In this document: in pieces, positions 35,341-47,345 of the stretch
How the letters are laid out: the number at the start of each line of letters is the position of its first letter
How positions within the stretch are numbered: position 1 is the stretch's first letter
Assembly: GCA_013397435.1 (NCBI GenBank)
Contig: VZRG01000033.1
Coordinates: forward strand, 7,703 to 71,702
DNA length: 64,000 nucleotides
DNA from: Erythrocercus mccallii
Lineage: Eukaryota > Chordata > Aves > Passeriformes > Dicruridae
Reading direction: 5' to 3'
Translations under genes and position numbers: made by a program
Notes under the pieces: model-generated
What the model was told of the DNA's origin: nothing
Seen by the model: only the letters and a program-made list of their open reading frames with translations
Database searches by the model: none

Positions 35341-38300
35341 TTCATTTGGTGATCTCTGAATGTGAAGTTCTGTCATCTATTCTTTATTTGTTTTTTAAAA
35401 AACAAGCCAACAAACCAAACTCCATAAATAAATTCTGAAGTCTACTGTAAATAGCTTTTAGTGGAGAGTAGAAAAATAGAAGGTATATTAGAAGTGCAGG
35501 TGTTGGGTTATTCAAAGAAGCTCTCCTTTAAAAAATGCTTTGCTGCTGGTACAGTTGAGAGCCTGACTTTGGGCAAATGAAACTTGTTCTACATAACAGA
35601 TAAACAGAGCTAAGGTAATGGATCACAAATACAGTTTTCCCATGCTTTAGAAGATATTTTATAGGCCTTTCACAGTAGTGCCTCTATCTAGTTATTTGAC
35701 AGATATACTATTCAGACTTCTGTGAGGGCAGAAGGAAAAGGAAGGGTTTCTTTTCTGTATTGAGGCTTTACAATCTGCCACTGGGTGGTGGAGAATAGGC
35801 AGGACAGCTGTACTTGTCCTATCCCAGGAATAAGCCAAAGGGCAATCTAAACTTGTGGTTAAGATGGTGGAGCATACGTTGACATGTATATAAAGGTGTT
35901 GCCAGTAAGATTTCAATCTTTATCCTTCTATTCCTCCCCCATTTAATTTCTTTGTAGAGGATAAGTTGCTTCTCCATGTTTTACTGATTAGGTTACTTCT
36001 CATGTCCTTGGTAAGTCTGGACATGGGTTGTACATCTCCTAATTCCCCTTTTCTAATTACTTGGATGAAGACTTCTTGCTCCTCTCACAGCAGAGAAATT
36101 CATATTCTGAGCAGAAGCAGGCAAGAACCTATGGTCTCATCCTGAGTTTCCTTTCCTCTCTTTCCCTGAACAGTCAGAAAAGGTTGTGACAATTTTAGCC
36201 TGCTGTGATAAATGATAGCTCAACTGGCTCATTGTTATAGTGGAGGAGGGAACTTGAGACATAAGAAGATAACCTTTCAGGGATGCAGAAATTTGCTCAA
36301 ATAAATAACATCAGGAAAGGGCACCATGTTTTACCTTAGTTTTTTTTTTTTCTTTCCAATGTCTGAAACTAACCCATGCCCTAGTTACCACAGTACTGTA
36401 AAGTCATTTGGTTTTCCATTATCTAGGTTATCTGTTCAGATTCAGTCCAAGATGTCACTTGGCCCAAACTTCTGTAAATTAGATGTGCTTGACTAGGAGT
36501 ACTGTCATTTACTCAGCAACTGTGAGTGGAAAAACAAGCTTTGCCAGTGTAAAAATGGAGACAGAGACAAAACCCAAAGTGATGCGAGTAAAAAGCAGTT
36601 CAGGTGATTTTTTGCAGAAAGCCTACTGAAGTCTCCAGTCAGCTTCACTGATAAAGCTGCAATTCCTGCTTGCAATCTATTTTCCACTGACTATAATCAG
36701 CAAAACAAACACAAAATAATCTTGTTAGTTGCAGACTGCTGTGTTGGCACCTGAACAGCACCTAATGTGCCAGCTGCTGCTTTGTTTTGTTTTGTTTGTT
36801 TGTTTGTTTCTTGCTGTATTAATGGATTTTACATCACTTTTATTATCCAGAGAAAATATAAAAAAGACCATTCAGGTTGTGTGGATGCCAAGGTGGTTTT
36901 GTGGGGAAATTTGGCTGCATAGCATCAATTTTCAGAATTGGCGATCATTGTATATTTTCACTTGATTACACCTGTACAAACTATGTGGCCTGTTAACTGC
37001 TTTGAGTGGTCAAAAGGGATCCACTCTGCATTTTCTAAAGGTACCTGTATGCTGTACGTTGCATCACTTTTCAGTGATTAATTGCTGCCATCACCCTGAT
37101 CGTTCTATGCCTCTCTTAATCCTATCTTCCTTTCCCAGGAGGGACTGGTTTCAAACATACGAAATTTTTTTGTGGTAAGATGAAAGAAAGAGAAAGGTAT
37201 GAGATTTTTATTTCCATCAGCATTTCAGATAATTTTTTTTGTTTGCTTTCACCTCCTCAATGGGCTTTCTCAGATATATTAACATATTTCATTCCTGGAC
37301 AGTGAAAATAGTGTGAGAAAATCAAAGATTATTTTGACACTTAAGAGACTAATCAGAAAAGATACCCTCATAAATGTGAAAGCCTAGATATTAAGGGTTT
37401 TGTTAAATTTAGTTGGACAGGCTTGGTTTACAGATAGTATACTTTCCCAGGTGAAATTAGTGGTAATTTCTGAAACAGGTAAGGGATGAATTTTAGGACT
37501 TGGACGAATTCTTTAATAGCTGAGGAGCAGAAAATCTCAAATAGTTAAGCATTAGTTATGGCCTTTTTGCACAAAATGACTATTGCTTATCAAATAATTC
37601 TCATAACTCTCACATATATAATAAGCATAGATCTTCACACACCTTTTAGCATTTAGAGTGTCTGTGGGGGGTTTTAAAAATCATAGCACAGTAATTTAGA
37701 TAGGAAAATTTGATTTATTTTTATTTGTATATTGTCCAGAGGCCTTCCCTCAAGTAATAATCAATTTCATATTTCTGATAAAAGCTTAATACAGTATTTA
37801 TGGTCTTTAAAGGGTTTTGGATGAGACTGTTTATGAAATACTTTGGAAAAATACTTATTTAGAAATGTTGGGATAGCAGTTGTCCATTCAACCAATAATG
37901 ATATTAAAGCAACAGGATAATATGAATATTGTTTTTATGTCTTCTAGCCTAAGTCATAAAACTTAACCAAAGCAATCCCAACCTCTCATTCTCCACATTT
38001 TTTTTTTGTGAAATACATTTCAGCAATAAAATAGCCAAGTGGTTTATGGCATGTGATTAAATGCGATCAGTAAGATAAATAAATATATATGGAGCACAAA
38101 AATATAGACAGACAAAGCTATGTCAACAGAGACAAACAAATAGGCTTTTGGGTGCATACACATACATGGCTTTTTGATATAACAGGACAAGGAGCTTTTA
38201 TAATCATTAGTATCCATGTTTACCACTTGCTTGCTTTCCAGTCTGCATGGTTTATTGCATATTATAATTTGAAAAGATTATGTTACCAGGGTAATGAACA
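35341..38300. other. Intergenic, no gene seen
   Basis: Unique AT-rich DNA with a (TTTG)n microsatellite at 36780-36810. Open frames such as 36729-36965 run through the microsatellite and are spurious. Confidence 0.4.
36780..36810. repeat. (TTTG)n/(TTTTG)n microsatellite
   Basis: Three TTTTG-type units followed by four TTTG units. Confidence 0.8.
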
Positions 38301-38309
38301 ATAAAAAAA

Positions 38310-38500
38310 ATTGCAATTCATCCTAATAAGCTTGAATGGCAACCCGCATGCCTTGGACATTTCTAGCCAGGCATAATTTATCCACATCTTTGGCTGTGAA
38401 ACAGTGTGGATCTTCTTAACTGAGTCCCTGACAGATGGTTTAAGCTTTTTCAGGACTACATTTCCAATCACTTTGCCCATATTGCAAAATTGGCCTTGAA
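38310..38500. promoter_or_regulatory. Putative conserved non-coding element
   Basis: Non-repetitive block of balanced composition: ATCCTAATAAGCTTGAATGGC, AACCCGCATGCCTTGGAC, AGCCAGGCATAATTTATCC, TGACAGATGG (MEIS/TGIF-type TGACAG) and CCAATCACTTTGCCC. Resembles a vertebrate enhancer core. Confidence 0.35.
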
Positions 38501-38949
38501 AAAGGGTAAAGAGTTGTTATGCTGCATTAACATCTCTTCTGAATTGCTTGCTGTGAAGGACATGAAACAGAAGGAAATCAGAAAAGCAGTGTTTTAAAAA
38601 CACACTTTTGAAAGTTACAAATGTTGGATAGGATGATGATCTTAATTTACGTCCCTCACCTCAATTAGAATGTGAATGTGGTCACATTATGTGTGATAAT
38701 GAAAACACAACCTGTTACCTTGTTTCATAAATGATTCAGATGGCATTCATGGTATAAGAAGTGTTAAAAGTGTTGTAATTAGAAAGACTTCTTATAGTCT
38801 TAAACCCTGCTGATGGATAGCACAATTGACTGCTATTAGATGAACTGAGATTTCTGTGGCACTCAAGATTTTTGCTGCTCCGAGTGGAAAGGCTCAAATA
38901 TCTGCATTCATTTCTACATGAAACATGGATTGATCGTATGTACGTTGCC

Positions 38950-39170
38950 AAATTTTCATTTTCTTTTGCAGCTTCAGCTGACTGGCTTCTTCATATAAAC
39001 TGCTGTTCTTTTCTTCTTGCCGCCTTTTAGTTTATGATAAAAATCAATGAAAGCTGAAACCTTCCACAGTCATCTATAAAATGCAATTACTGTATACAAC
39101 ACACAGTAAAGCTCCCGTGGTGTATATGTTGAGACATAATTTATGCCACTTACCTCCAGAGAGGTATTGA
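38950..39170. promoter_or_regulatory. Putative conserved non-coding element
   Basis: Includes TTGCCGCCTTTTAGTTTATGATAAAAATCAATG and TATAAAATGCAATTACTGTATAC, then GCTCCCGTGGTG. Non-repetitive with few but retained CpGs. Lies about 500 bp left of a CR1 insertion. Inference only. Confidence 0.3.
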
Positions 39171-39678
39171 TCCTACTTTGTGAATATCTTACAAAAGGAC
39201 TGTTGAATGCAGGCTCAAGGAAATATGTGGTTATTGGGACTGATCTGTAATTTGATTAATAATGACCTAATTCTTAAACTCTGTTCTGTATTGCACTGTT
39301 TTCTGTGACTGAACCTTTTATTCTTGAATATTGCCCCGCTGATCCCCTCCAGAGGCCCACCCTTCCTTGCTGTCCCTTAGAAGCAATGTAGTCTCTGTGA
39401 TCCACGCCAAAGGAGCCATAAGAGAAAGCTGATGTGACCAGGCAGATTTGGTTTTTATTTCTTAAATGGCCTGCAATCTTTTATAACCTGGAAAGTGGTG
39501 ATTGTCCAGCACAGCCTTCACCCGTTCTATGATGGGATCCAGTTCTTAGTTTCCTACTGTGTATAGGAAGGAAAAACAATTCTGAGCAAATAGTGCAGCA
39601 GGGATTCTTCAAGATAGTAAAAACTCAATCATTTAATTTAACTCATGGTTTTGAGACCTGCACTCTAACATATAAATT
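39171..39678. other. Intergenic, no gene seen
   Basis: Unique sequence up to the second CR1; nothing recognisable. Confidence 0.4.
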
Positions 39679-40725
39679 ATAGAATTCTAGAATAATTTAG
39701 GTTAGAAAAGACCTTTAAGATCATCACATCCAACAATTACCTTAACACTGCTAAGTCCACAATTAAAACATATCTTAAGTGCCACATCTATGTCACCCAG
39801 GGATGGTGACATAGCCACTTCCTTGGGGAGCCTGTTCCAGTGCTTGATGACTCTTTCAGTGGAGAAGTTTTTCCTAAAAACCTATATAAACCTCCCCTGA
39901 CACAACCTAAGGCCATTTCCTCTTGTTACTTGGGAGACCAACCCTCACCTGGCTAACCCCACTTTCAGGTAGCTGTAGACAGTGATATGGTTTCCCCTGG
40001 GCCTTCTCCTCTCCAAACTAAACACCACCAGCTCCCTCGGTTGCCTCTCACTATAATCATGTTGCAGACCCTTCACCAGATCTGTTGCCCTTCTCTGGAA
40101 ACACTCCAGCACCTCACACTCCAGACCTCCAGTCTTTCTTGTACTGCAGAGCCCAAAACTGAACATAGGTTTCGAGGTGCAGCCTCACCAGTGCCAAGTA
40201 CAGGGGATGATCACTGCCTTGGTGCTGCTGGCCATACTAATTCTGCTACAAGCTAGGATGCCTTTGGCCTTCTTGGCCACCTAGGCATCCTGCTGGCTCA
40301 CGATGAACTGGCTGTAGACCAGGTCCTCAGGCGTCTTTTAATCTACCCTACCTGCAGCCTGTAGTGCCCCATGAAGTTGTTGTGACCCAAGCGTAGGACC
40401 TGAAACTTTTCCTTGTTGAATGTCATACCATTAGTCCTTGACACGTCAATCCAGCCTGTCCAGATCACTTTGCAGAGCCTTCCTGCCTTCCAACAGTTCA
40501 ACATTCTTGTCCGGCTTGATGTCTCCTGCAAGCTGTCTGGAGGCAAACTCGATCCCCTTTGATAAATATATTAAACAGGACTGGCCCCAATACTGAGCCC
40601 TGGGTAACCCCATTAGTGGCTGGTAGCCACCTGGATTTAACTGTGTTCATCACCACTCTGTGGGCTGAGCCTCTTTATTACACAGTGAACAGTGCACCCA
40701 TCCATGTAATGAAACACCAGGAAAA
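39679..40725 (-). mobile_element. CR1 LINE, 5'-truncated, minus strand
   Basis: Begins on the plus strand with the antisense 3' end (ATAGAATTCTAGAATAATTTAGGTTAGAAAAGACC) and continues through antisense ORF2: GGGGAGCCTGTTCCAGTGCTTGATGAC, AGTGCCAAGTACAGGGGATGATCACTGCC, CTTTTCCTTGTTGAATGTCAT, GCAAGCTGTCTGGAGGCAAACTCGATCCC, ACTGGCCCCAATACTGAGCCCTGGG, up to GTGCACCCATCCATGTAATG. The minus strand at 40546-40343 encodes a piece of the region after the reverse-transcriptase core (MTFNKEKFQVLRLGHNN). Stops and frameshifts make it inactive. A different copy from the 19-kb element, in the same orientation. Confidence 0.92.
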
Positions 40726-42139
40726 CCCTTCAAGAATGATATAAAGCAGAAAGTGTGAGGAATTTATGTAAACCTTTCAGTGTTCTTTTGCAAGAATCAC
40801 AGAAGAACAAACCTCTGTTACTCAGTGTCTCAGGCCCTTGTCTCAGGTGAGTTCCTCAAATAAAGAGTTGTTGAGTGATGACATGACATGGCAGTTTCCA
40901 TTTCAAAGTTCACATGCCTTGAGATGCTACAAGAATGTTAGCAATTTAGAATTGTATGATGTGTAAAAACCATGGGTATTCATAGAATGAGAATTCAGGA
41001 GAGCTTAATTTACTTTGGGCAGAGACCTGGGTAGGAGGTAACGTTCTCTATTATATGATTCCTGTAAATAGTTCAACCTTATTCTGACATAAATTTCCTG
41101 GTTTGGGGTTTGACAGAAGTTAATTGTCTATTGTGATGGCATTGTAGTTGTTGAGTATTACAGTGGGGCATGACAAAATAATATTTATTGCAAATGAGAG
41201 AAATTGCCTGTTAAGGAATGCTAAAAATGTATTTCTGGCCCAGATTGACTTAAACTAAATCAAAGTACGAACACACCTGATAAAGGGTATTTTTCTCTTC
41301 ATCTATTTATTGGTAAGGTTTTCAACAAAGCAGAAGCTCATATTATCAGTTCTGGAAAATTTGAAGTGGTGCTTGAGTAGCAACTCAATGAAAAGTAAAC
41401 TAAACCACAAATAGCCTCATTACACATACAGAAGAAAACCCCAAAACCACCAAAAACCCCCAAAACTCAGAATAAGAAATCAAAACCAGAAACTGAATTT
41501 CATTTTACGGTGCTTTATATTTTATCAATCGTATTATTATGAACACCTAGTCTCTGTGAAGCAAATACTGTTGTTTTTGTGTGTTCCTCCAAGCAAGAAC
41601 TACAGCTGTGAGCTGTGCAGCCAGCAGTGTTACCTACTTGGGCAAAATCTCATCATGGATTTCTGCATTGGTTTCCCCCATCTGAGATGCTTTGTATCTT
41701 TGCTTAAAGATAAAAGACACAATTGCTTTGACTATGAAGATTGACTGTGTATTTAATAAGAAATAAAAGAGCCATCACTACAGTGGGAAGCAATTCAACT
41801 CTTCTAATTTCTTTGCTGACTTAAGTTTTCTTGCAACGTATTTTGTCCAGTTTTATCCACTCTGGTAAGAAAAAATGTCCTTTTGATATTGAGATGATGT
41901 GAATAATGAATAAAATGCCTGATACAGAGTGGTAGTCCAGCCCAGATATGGAATGGAAGTCCAATCCATACAGTCAAATCCAACTGGAAAGTTCTTGCAC
42001 CATGAGTAAGCTTGACTTTTCATTTGAAAAACAGAGAGGAAGAACAGTGAAGTGAACATTTTTAGAACTCAGCCACTGCATCCAGGAATCAGTAAAAGGA
42101 ACTTATTTGGTAAGCTGGAGAAATCAAATTTTGGAAATT
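40726..42139. other. Intergenic, no gene seen
   Basis: Unique AT-rich DNA apart from an A/C-rich tract at 41434-41466. Confidence 0.4.
41434..41466. repeat. A/C-rich tract
   Basis: AAAACCCCAAAACCACCAAAAACCCCC-type sequence, almost pure A and C, like the tract at 13.03 kb. Confidence 0.6.
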
Positions 42140-42675
42140 ACTAAGGAATCAAATGGTCACAGACTGACCAACATATCCCAATATGATTTAGCCATGAAAA
42201 GGATCAAATGTTCCTTAGGCAAGTCAGGTAAGGTACTTCTAGTGAGATGGAAAATTATATTATTGGTATTTTATCTGGAAAAGTATGTGCAATTCTAGTG
42301 ACTAATATTAAAGGAAGAAATAAATTACTCTGAGAGATGCTGGGCTATTTTTTTTTTTTAGAGGAGACTAAAAGATATCTTGTCAGGCCTAGAAGAAAGA
42401 GGTTATGTCTGCTCTGTTTAAGACATCCTAGGGTAAGTGCAAAGGAAGAAAAAACCCTCCCTTCAGCTGAACAACAAAGTTGCCATAAGAATCAATGTGT
42501 TGTGATTGCCCGTACTCAAATTCAGGCTGGAAATCATCTAGCAATCAGAGAATTTGATTCTGGAGCATCTGACCAGTTGTGAGAGCTAAATGAAGACCTT
42601 AATTAGTATTAATACAGATTTTGATCAGTTCTGAAAGACAGGATGGGATGTGGTGCCTGTGGTAGCTTATCGGAT
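42140..42675 (+). mobile_element. Ancient CR1-like LINE relic, plus strand
   Basis: In order, the plus strand shows pieces matching the end of CR1 ORF2 in the type common in turtles and crocodiles: CAATATGATTTAGCCATGAAAAGGATCAAATG, CATTTTATCTGGAAAAGTATGTGCAATTCTAGTGAC (compare CTGGAATACTGTGTGCAATTCTGGTCAC), AGAGGAGACTAAAAGA, AAATTCAGGCTGGAAAT, AGCAATCAGAGAATTTGATTCTGGAGC, then TTGATCAGTTCTGAAAGACAGGATGGGAT near the 3' UTR. Collinear matches over about 500 bp make chance unlikely, although identity is low and no frame survives. It runs opposite to the two younger CR1 copies. Confidence 0.68.
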
Positions 42676-45186
42676 CCTTCTTTTGCAACTATGCCTTTTA
42701 ACTCATATGAACTAAATCCACCCATTGAAAAGGATGTGATGCTGCTGACTTCAGTTTGCAGAGCTGTATTAAGTGTAGCAATACTTTACATTTAAAATGC
42801 AAATGATGCTTTGTAGAGAGTATAGGAGATTTTAAAATATCCTAATTACAACCACGGCTAGTAGATTCATATGAACTTACTCTCATGGGTGGAGGCCTGA
42901 GAGAGGGGTCAATGATCTGTGATTTTTCTGAAGCCAGAAATTCTGCTAGAATAGCTTGAAGCTGAAATCTCTGGAGAACATTAGGTGAACCAGAGCGTGA
43001 AAAAATGCAGCCATTTTGCAACTTTTTCCTTGCTACACACACTGCCCAAGGACTGTAAGAGAGGGTGGAATGGAGAGTATGTAGTGATATTCTGTTTGGA
43101 AATTTCCTATTTAATGGAAGAATTATCAGGTACCTGGTTGCCTCTGCCACATTTTCAGCTTCTGTAATGAAACCAAATTTCCTGTACTTGCCCATGTAAA
43201 TTCTCGTTTGCTAAGCAAAAGACTCTACTATTGCATGGTAAGTGCAGAACACACTTTATATACCTGAGAAATTTTCTCTGTAAATTTTCATTCATTTGTA
43301 TATGTTCAGTCGATATCAGCTGTGGCCAATGTTACTGTGATTCCAAAGCAAAATTTGGTCTAGCTTGAATGCCCCAGAATGGATCAGACCATACAGATGT
43401 TGTGTATCTTCAAGTTGATCAATAGCTTATCAGACTCTGCCTAGTCACTGGCACACTGTCTTGCCTACAACAGAGATTCAATATGTTGCTACAGGAATTC
43501 AATGTGATCTACAGGGCCATGACACTCAGAGAATGCACCTTCACATCTGACCAGTGCCTGGTCAATGAGGGGTGTTGAGCAGATAAATTCCTGACTGGGA
43601 AATTAAATCTCATGGGAAGTACCTACAGCATATCAAATCTTCACAGAAGTGGGATAGACATAGAGTTGTTTTGGTCTGTCTTTGTCCCTCTACTTTCCCT
43701 TTCCCTGCTTCTTGTCTGTTATATTGCATTCTGGCAAAGGATTTGAATGGCATGCTGGAACTGTCCCAGGAGACAGGGTAGCAGCCTCTGCAAGTCTGGT
43801 GTCTGACATCATTCCTTCCTGTGCAGAGTAGCTCTGTAGGCAATGGGGAGTTCTTGGGAGGCTTTCAATGAACTTTGCATCTTGAACTTACCTCAGAAAA
43901 AATTAGCCCTATATTTGCATGTGAAATGCTACGTCAAGATGAAATGGACATAAGAGTACACACTGCCTGCTCCACTGGTTGCAAGTCCTATCATGTTTCC
44001 TCATAGATGTTTTTGGGAGTTAGATTTCTGCTATAAAAACATTACTAAGGCTAATTCATTTGAAATCTTGGTCTCAGACAAGACTTAGTTTAGTGATTTA
44101 GAAGCAACTGGAACCTGCTTTGAGCATTTAGTTTTAAAATTCCATAGGCTGAACTTTTGACGTAGAATTTAGTTCTTTGCAAGATTTCTTGGGCTTTCAT
44201 GACCTTCATCTACCAAATCCTTATTCATATTAATTTGTGTCCTATCCATTTCATCTCCTATTTCAAGTGCAGACTCTAGACTTAGAGAATTTTCTAGTGC
44301 TTTATAAAAATGTGGGCTGTCTTCTTATGTTACATGGATTCATCCAGGTTTAGGGTACTGACACAGTATGTTAGTTGTTATGCATCTGCTGATAGGTGAT
44401 AATTAAATTTTATTGCTTTCAATTGTGTGACTGTACACAAGAAATCTTTAAAACTGGATCAGAAAATAAGGCAGGTATAAAATCTCTGCCTTGTTTATGA
44501 AGAAAATGCTCAAACACAAGTGATTTGCACCTCTTTCAGCCACATTGTGGCAACCACAAATTTCCAGGTGTGTTTAGAATAGGGCTGTGGTCGTCTTGAA
44601 TACAAAATGTAGCCCATTGAGTTTGTTTGCAAGTGTGGCAGCTACTATGAAGCATATTTTCTATTTTCAGGTGGGCTCAAAGGAGAGCAGCCACCAGGAT
44701 GTGAAGGGATTCCAGCAGCAGACTGGTCCTGCACCAACCTGAGGCTGCTGGGAACAAAGCCAGGGGAGGCCAGAGGAAGGGCTGGTCACTGCTGCAGATG
44801 CCAGTGTTCAAGAAATATAATCTGGAAGTTAACAGCTGCCAAACTAGTCCTCAGAGTAGCCAAACTAGTTGGCTTTTTTTGGAAGAGATGACAGAAAGTG
44901 GCCAAAGGGACCAGTAGTGGCAGTTCTCCAGCTACAGGACTAAAACAAAGCTAAATGAGTACTGTGATTGTAGTGGTGTTTTTAGAATAAGAGGCACAGA
45001 CAGCAGAATCCCAATTCAGACATTTTCTTTTGTTACATCCACATCCTGGAGGATATACAATTTAAATAGTTTAATGAGTTATATAGTTTTATGAGTTAAA
45101 TGGAAGTTTCCTCCCACTTTTCTGACTCCATCCCAGTCCAGGGCAATGGCAAAACTAAAAATAGACACTGCAGCCCCTTCTCCAAA
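42676..45186. other. Intergenic, no gene seen
   Basis: Unique sequence. A GC-richer patch at about 44670-44820 (many CAGCAG, CTGCTG and GGCCAG strings) stands out but matches nothing I recognise. Frames such as 42842-43195 on the minus strand show no domain. Confidence 0.4.
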
Positions 45187-45649
45187 TGTCACGATCCATG
45201 GAAGTAAAGTGCTTTTCAAATTAGTAACTCAGCCTTGTGTGTAAGTCAGTGGGCACCAGCTGGATGGGTCACCCCCTTTAACAGGGGGCCCACTTGGTAT
45301 TGCATAGCCTAAGGTAGGAGTTGTTCAGAAGCAAATGGTGATGGCTCAGCACCTGCCTGGAGTTCATATAAAGCACTGCTGGTTCTTACTAATCTCCCTT
45401 TGGTCTGCTGCTGTGCCCAGTGCCAACAGCTGACCTGGCAGCCTTACACTCTGTGACTGCAGAGCAACCTCCCTCACCTGTTGCACAGGAGGTCAAGGGC
45501 AGAGGTCCTCAGTCTGATCACCTCTGCTAGAATGCCTAGCTAATAACACTCCTGAATTGTGTTGTGGTCCTAAGGAGAATATTGATTCTGCCACCTAAAC
45601 AAGCCATCCTTTCTCAGGGTTAGTCAGGTCTCTCTAAAAGCTCGTGACA
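45187..45649. mobile_element. Candidate solo LTR
   Basis: The 463-bp GC-richer segment starts with TGTCACGA (45187-45194) and ends with its exact reverse complement TCGTGACA (45642-45649), giving the TG...CA ends of an LTR. On the plus strand a TATAAA box lies at 45367-45372, about 180 bp in, with CpG-poor U3-like sequence before it. No AATAAA and no target-site duplication is seen (left flank TCCAAA, right flank CAGTTA). An 8-bp inverted pair can arise by chance at this spacing, so the call is tentative, and strand is uncertain. Confidence 0.4.
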
Positions 45650-45937
45650 CAGTTAAGGGTATGACTCCACACTAGGAATGAGGGCAAAAAGAGATGGAAA
45701 GAGAGAGAGAGACATTTGAAGCTAAAGACATGATGTTTTTGAAGTAAGGAAGAAAACCTCTGTGAAGCAGACCAGGAGAAAGGTTTCATATTTGTGAAAC
45801 AAATCTAGTGTAAAAGGACATTGATTTCTGGGGGAAAGGCAATATGAAAGCTGTTACTAGAATTGACTTTTGTTCTAGCACATCTGGAGAGATCTTTTTC
45901 ACTTTATAGATGCAGGATGGACCATATGGTAAATTAT
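45650..45937. other. Short intergenic spacer
   Basis: Unique purine-rich sequence between the LTR candidate and the CR1 tail candidate, with a short (GA)n patch near 45700. Nothing else recognised. Confidence 0.4.
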
Positions 45938-46020
45938 AGAATCACATGAAAGCTGAAGAGATTCCTACGGCCATCTTCATCTATCATACAAGCTTTTTCA
46001 GGCAGTTCATCTTCTTACAA
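45938..46020 (-). mobile_element. Possible CR1 3'-end fragment
   Basis: ATTATAGAATCACATGAAAGCTGAAGAGATTCCTACGGCCATCTTCATCTA resembles the antisense 3' terminus of CR1 (ATAGAATCA, then a GTTGGAAGAGACC-like piece and a CATCTAGT-like piece). Too short and diverged to be firm. Confidence 0.3.
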
Positions 46021-46657
46021 CTGACTCATCATCTTAACATGCTACAATGTAGAAGGGGAATGTTTCCTGTTTCTGCTTCTATATATAGAATTTACTCCAT
46101 AGAAATTTCAACCATGTACTGAGAATGACCAAGTCGCACCCAAACTTTTCTATATGCAAATACGTAGCTTCAAAATACTTTATTTCAAATCCTGGGTTGG
46201 AAAGCTCAGATTCCTAACTGGTGCATCCACTCCCAGCCTGGGAAACAATGAAATATAGCTTATGTTGTATACCCTAGGAGGCCAGATGATTCACTGCCTA
46301 AACATATCTGCTTCTTTTCATTGACTACAAGGGGAAAGCTCTATGATGAGTTGTTATAGTTGTTTATTTACTTTATAGACATCTCTTGGGTGATCAAGTG
46401 ACTCAGTCTCAATGGACTCTTTATAGCTTGATGGCACCTTGAAGCTGAGACCCCAAATTAACAGCACAATTCTTTTTTAGGGCATGCCTACAACTCAGTA
46501 AGCAGGAGACTTAACTACTTCGAGACATTTTTCTTATTGTCTGAAAATGTGGAGTGCAAATTTTTTGTCTGTATGTTTTACTTAGAGGGTAGCTGCACCC
46601 TGGGGTTCTTTGTTATAAAACACAGAAGACAGACATAAGGTGTTATTACAAATGTTA
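46021..46657. other. Intergenic, no gene seen
   Basis: Unique AT-rich sequence between two CR1-like segments; nothing recognised. Confidence 0.4.
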
Positions 46658-47345
46658 TCACAGAATCTGATAAAACATGTCTGGAACCTATTCTTACAAA
46701 ATCCAATGATATGGATTTTGCAGTCTTTCCAGGCAATCTGTTCCAATGCTTTGCTCTCATCAAGTTAGAAAGGTTTTCTAATGCCTAGTCTAAAGTTTCC
46801 ACATGCCATTATTTCTTGTTTTAATCCCTGTGGACATGGAGAACAATTGATTTTGATTCCTCAGCAGGGTACTGTTCAAGTCTGTTATGACATTTCCTCT
46901 TAAGTGTTTCACTCTCCAAACTGAACAACTCTGGCTTTGTTCAATCTTTACCTGCAGATCATTTTTTTCCAGTCCTCTAATCCACCTTGTTTCCCTCCCT
47001 GGACTTGTGCAAGAAGTTCATATCTCTTTTAAAGCAGAGTGCCTAACGGTGTATACAGTACATTAGCTGCTTACTGATTCTGGAGTAACTACAGGCGAAT
47101 CTTACACATGATTCTGCCCAGATAAATGCTGCAATAGTTTTTGCAGGGAGGTGAGACTGTTTATTTCTGTTCAGCTTGTGACCCCCCCCCCATAGGCCAC
47201 AAACTGTTTCCCACAGACTCATTTTCCACCTTCTATTTGTACAGTTGATTAATCTACATAACTGTAGCACTTTCACTTGTCCTTACAGAATTGCAGCCTA
47301 TTGATTTCAAGCCACTTCTTCAAATCACCAAGTTCACTTTTAATA
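46658..47345 (-). mobile_element. Ancient CR1-like LINE relic, minus strand
   Basis: Read on the plus strand (antisense) it begins ATCACAGAATCTGATAAAAC, then AAAATCCAATGATATGGATTTTGCAGTCTTTCCAGGCAATCTGTTCCAATGCTTTGCT, ATGCCTAGTCTAAAG, TTATTTCTTGTTTTAATCCCTGTGGACATGGAGAACAATTGATT, CATTTCCTCTTAAGTG, CTCTCCAAACTGAACAAC, and far on CTTTCACTTGTCCTTACAGAATTGCAGCCTATTGATTTCA. These pieces follow, in order, the 3' UTR and ORF2 end of the old amniote CR1 type, with deletions. It is much more diverged than the two avian CR1 copies. No frame remains. Confidence 0.75.

Noticed and set aside
44670..44820. GC-richer CAG/CTG-containing patch as a coding exon
   Set aside because: No long frame, no paired splice sites and no recognisable protein; left as unclassified.
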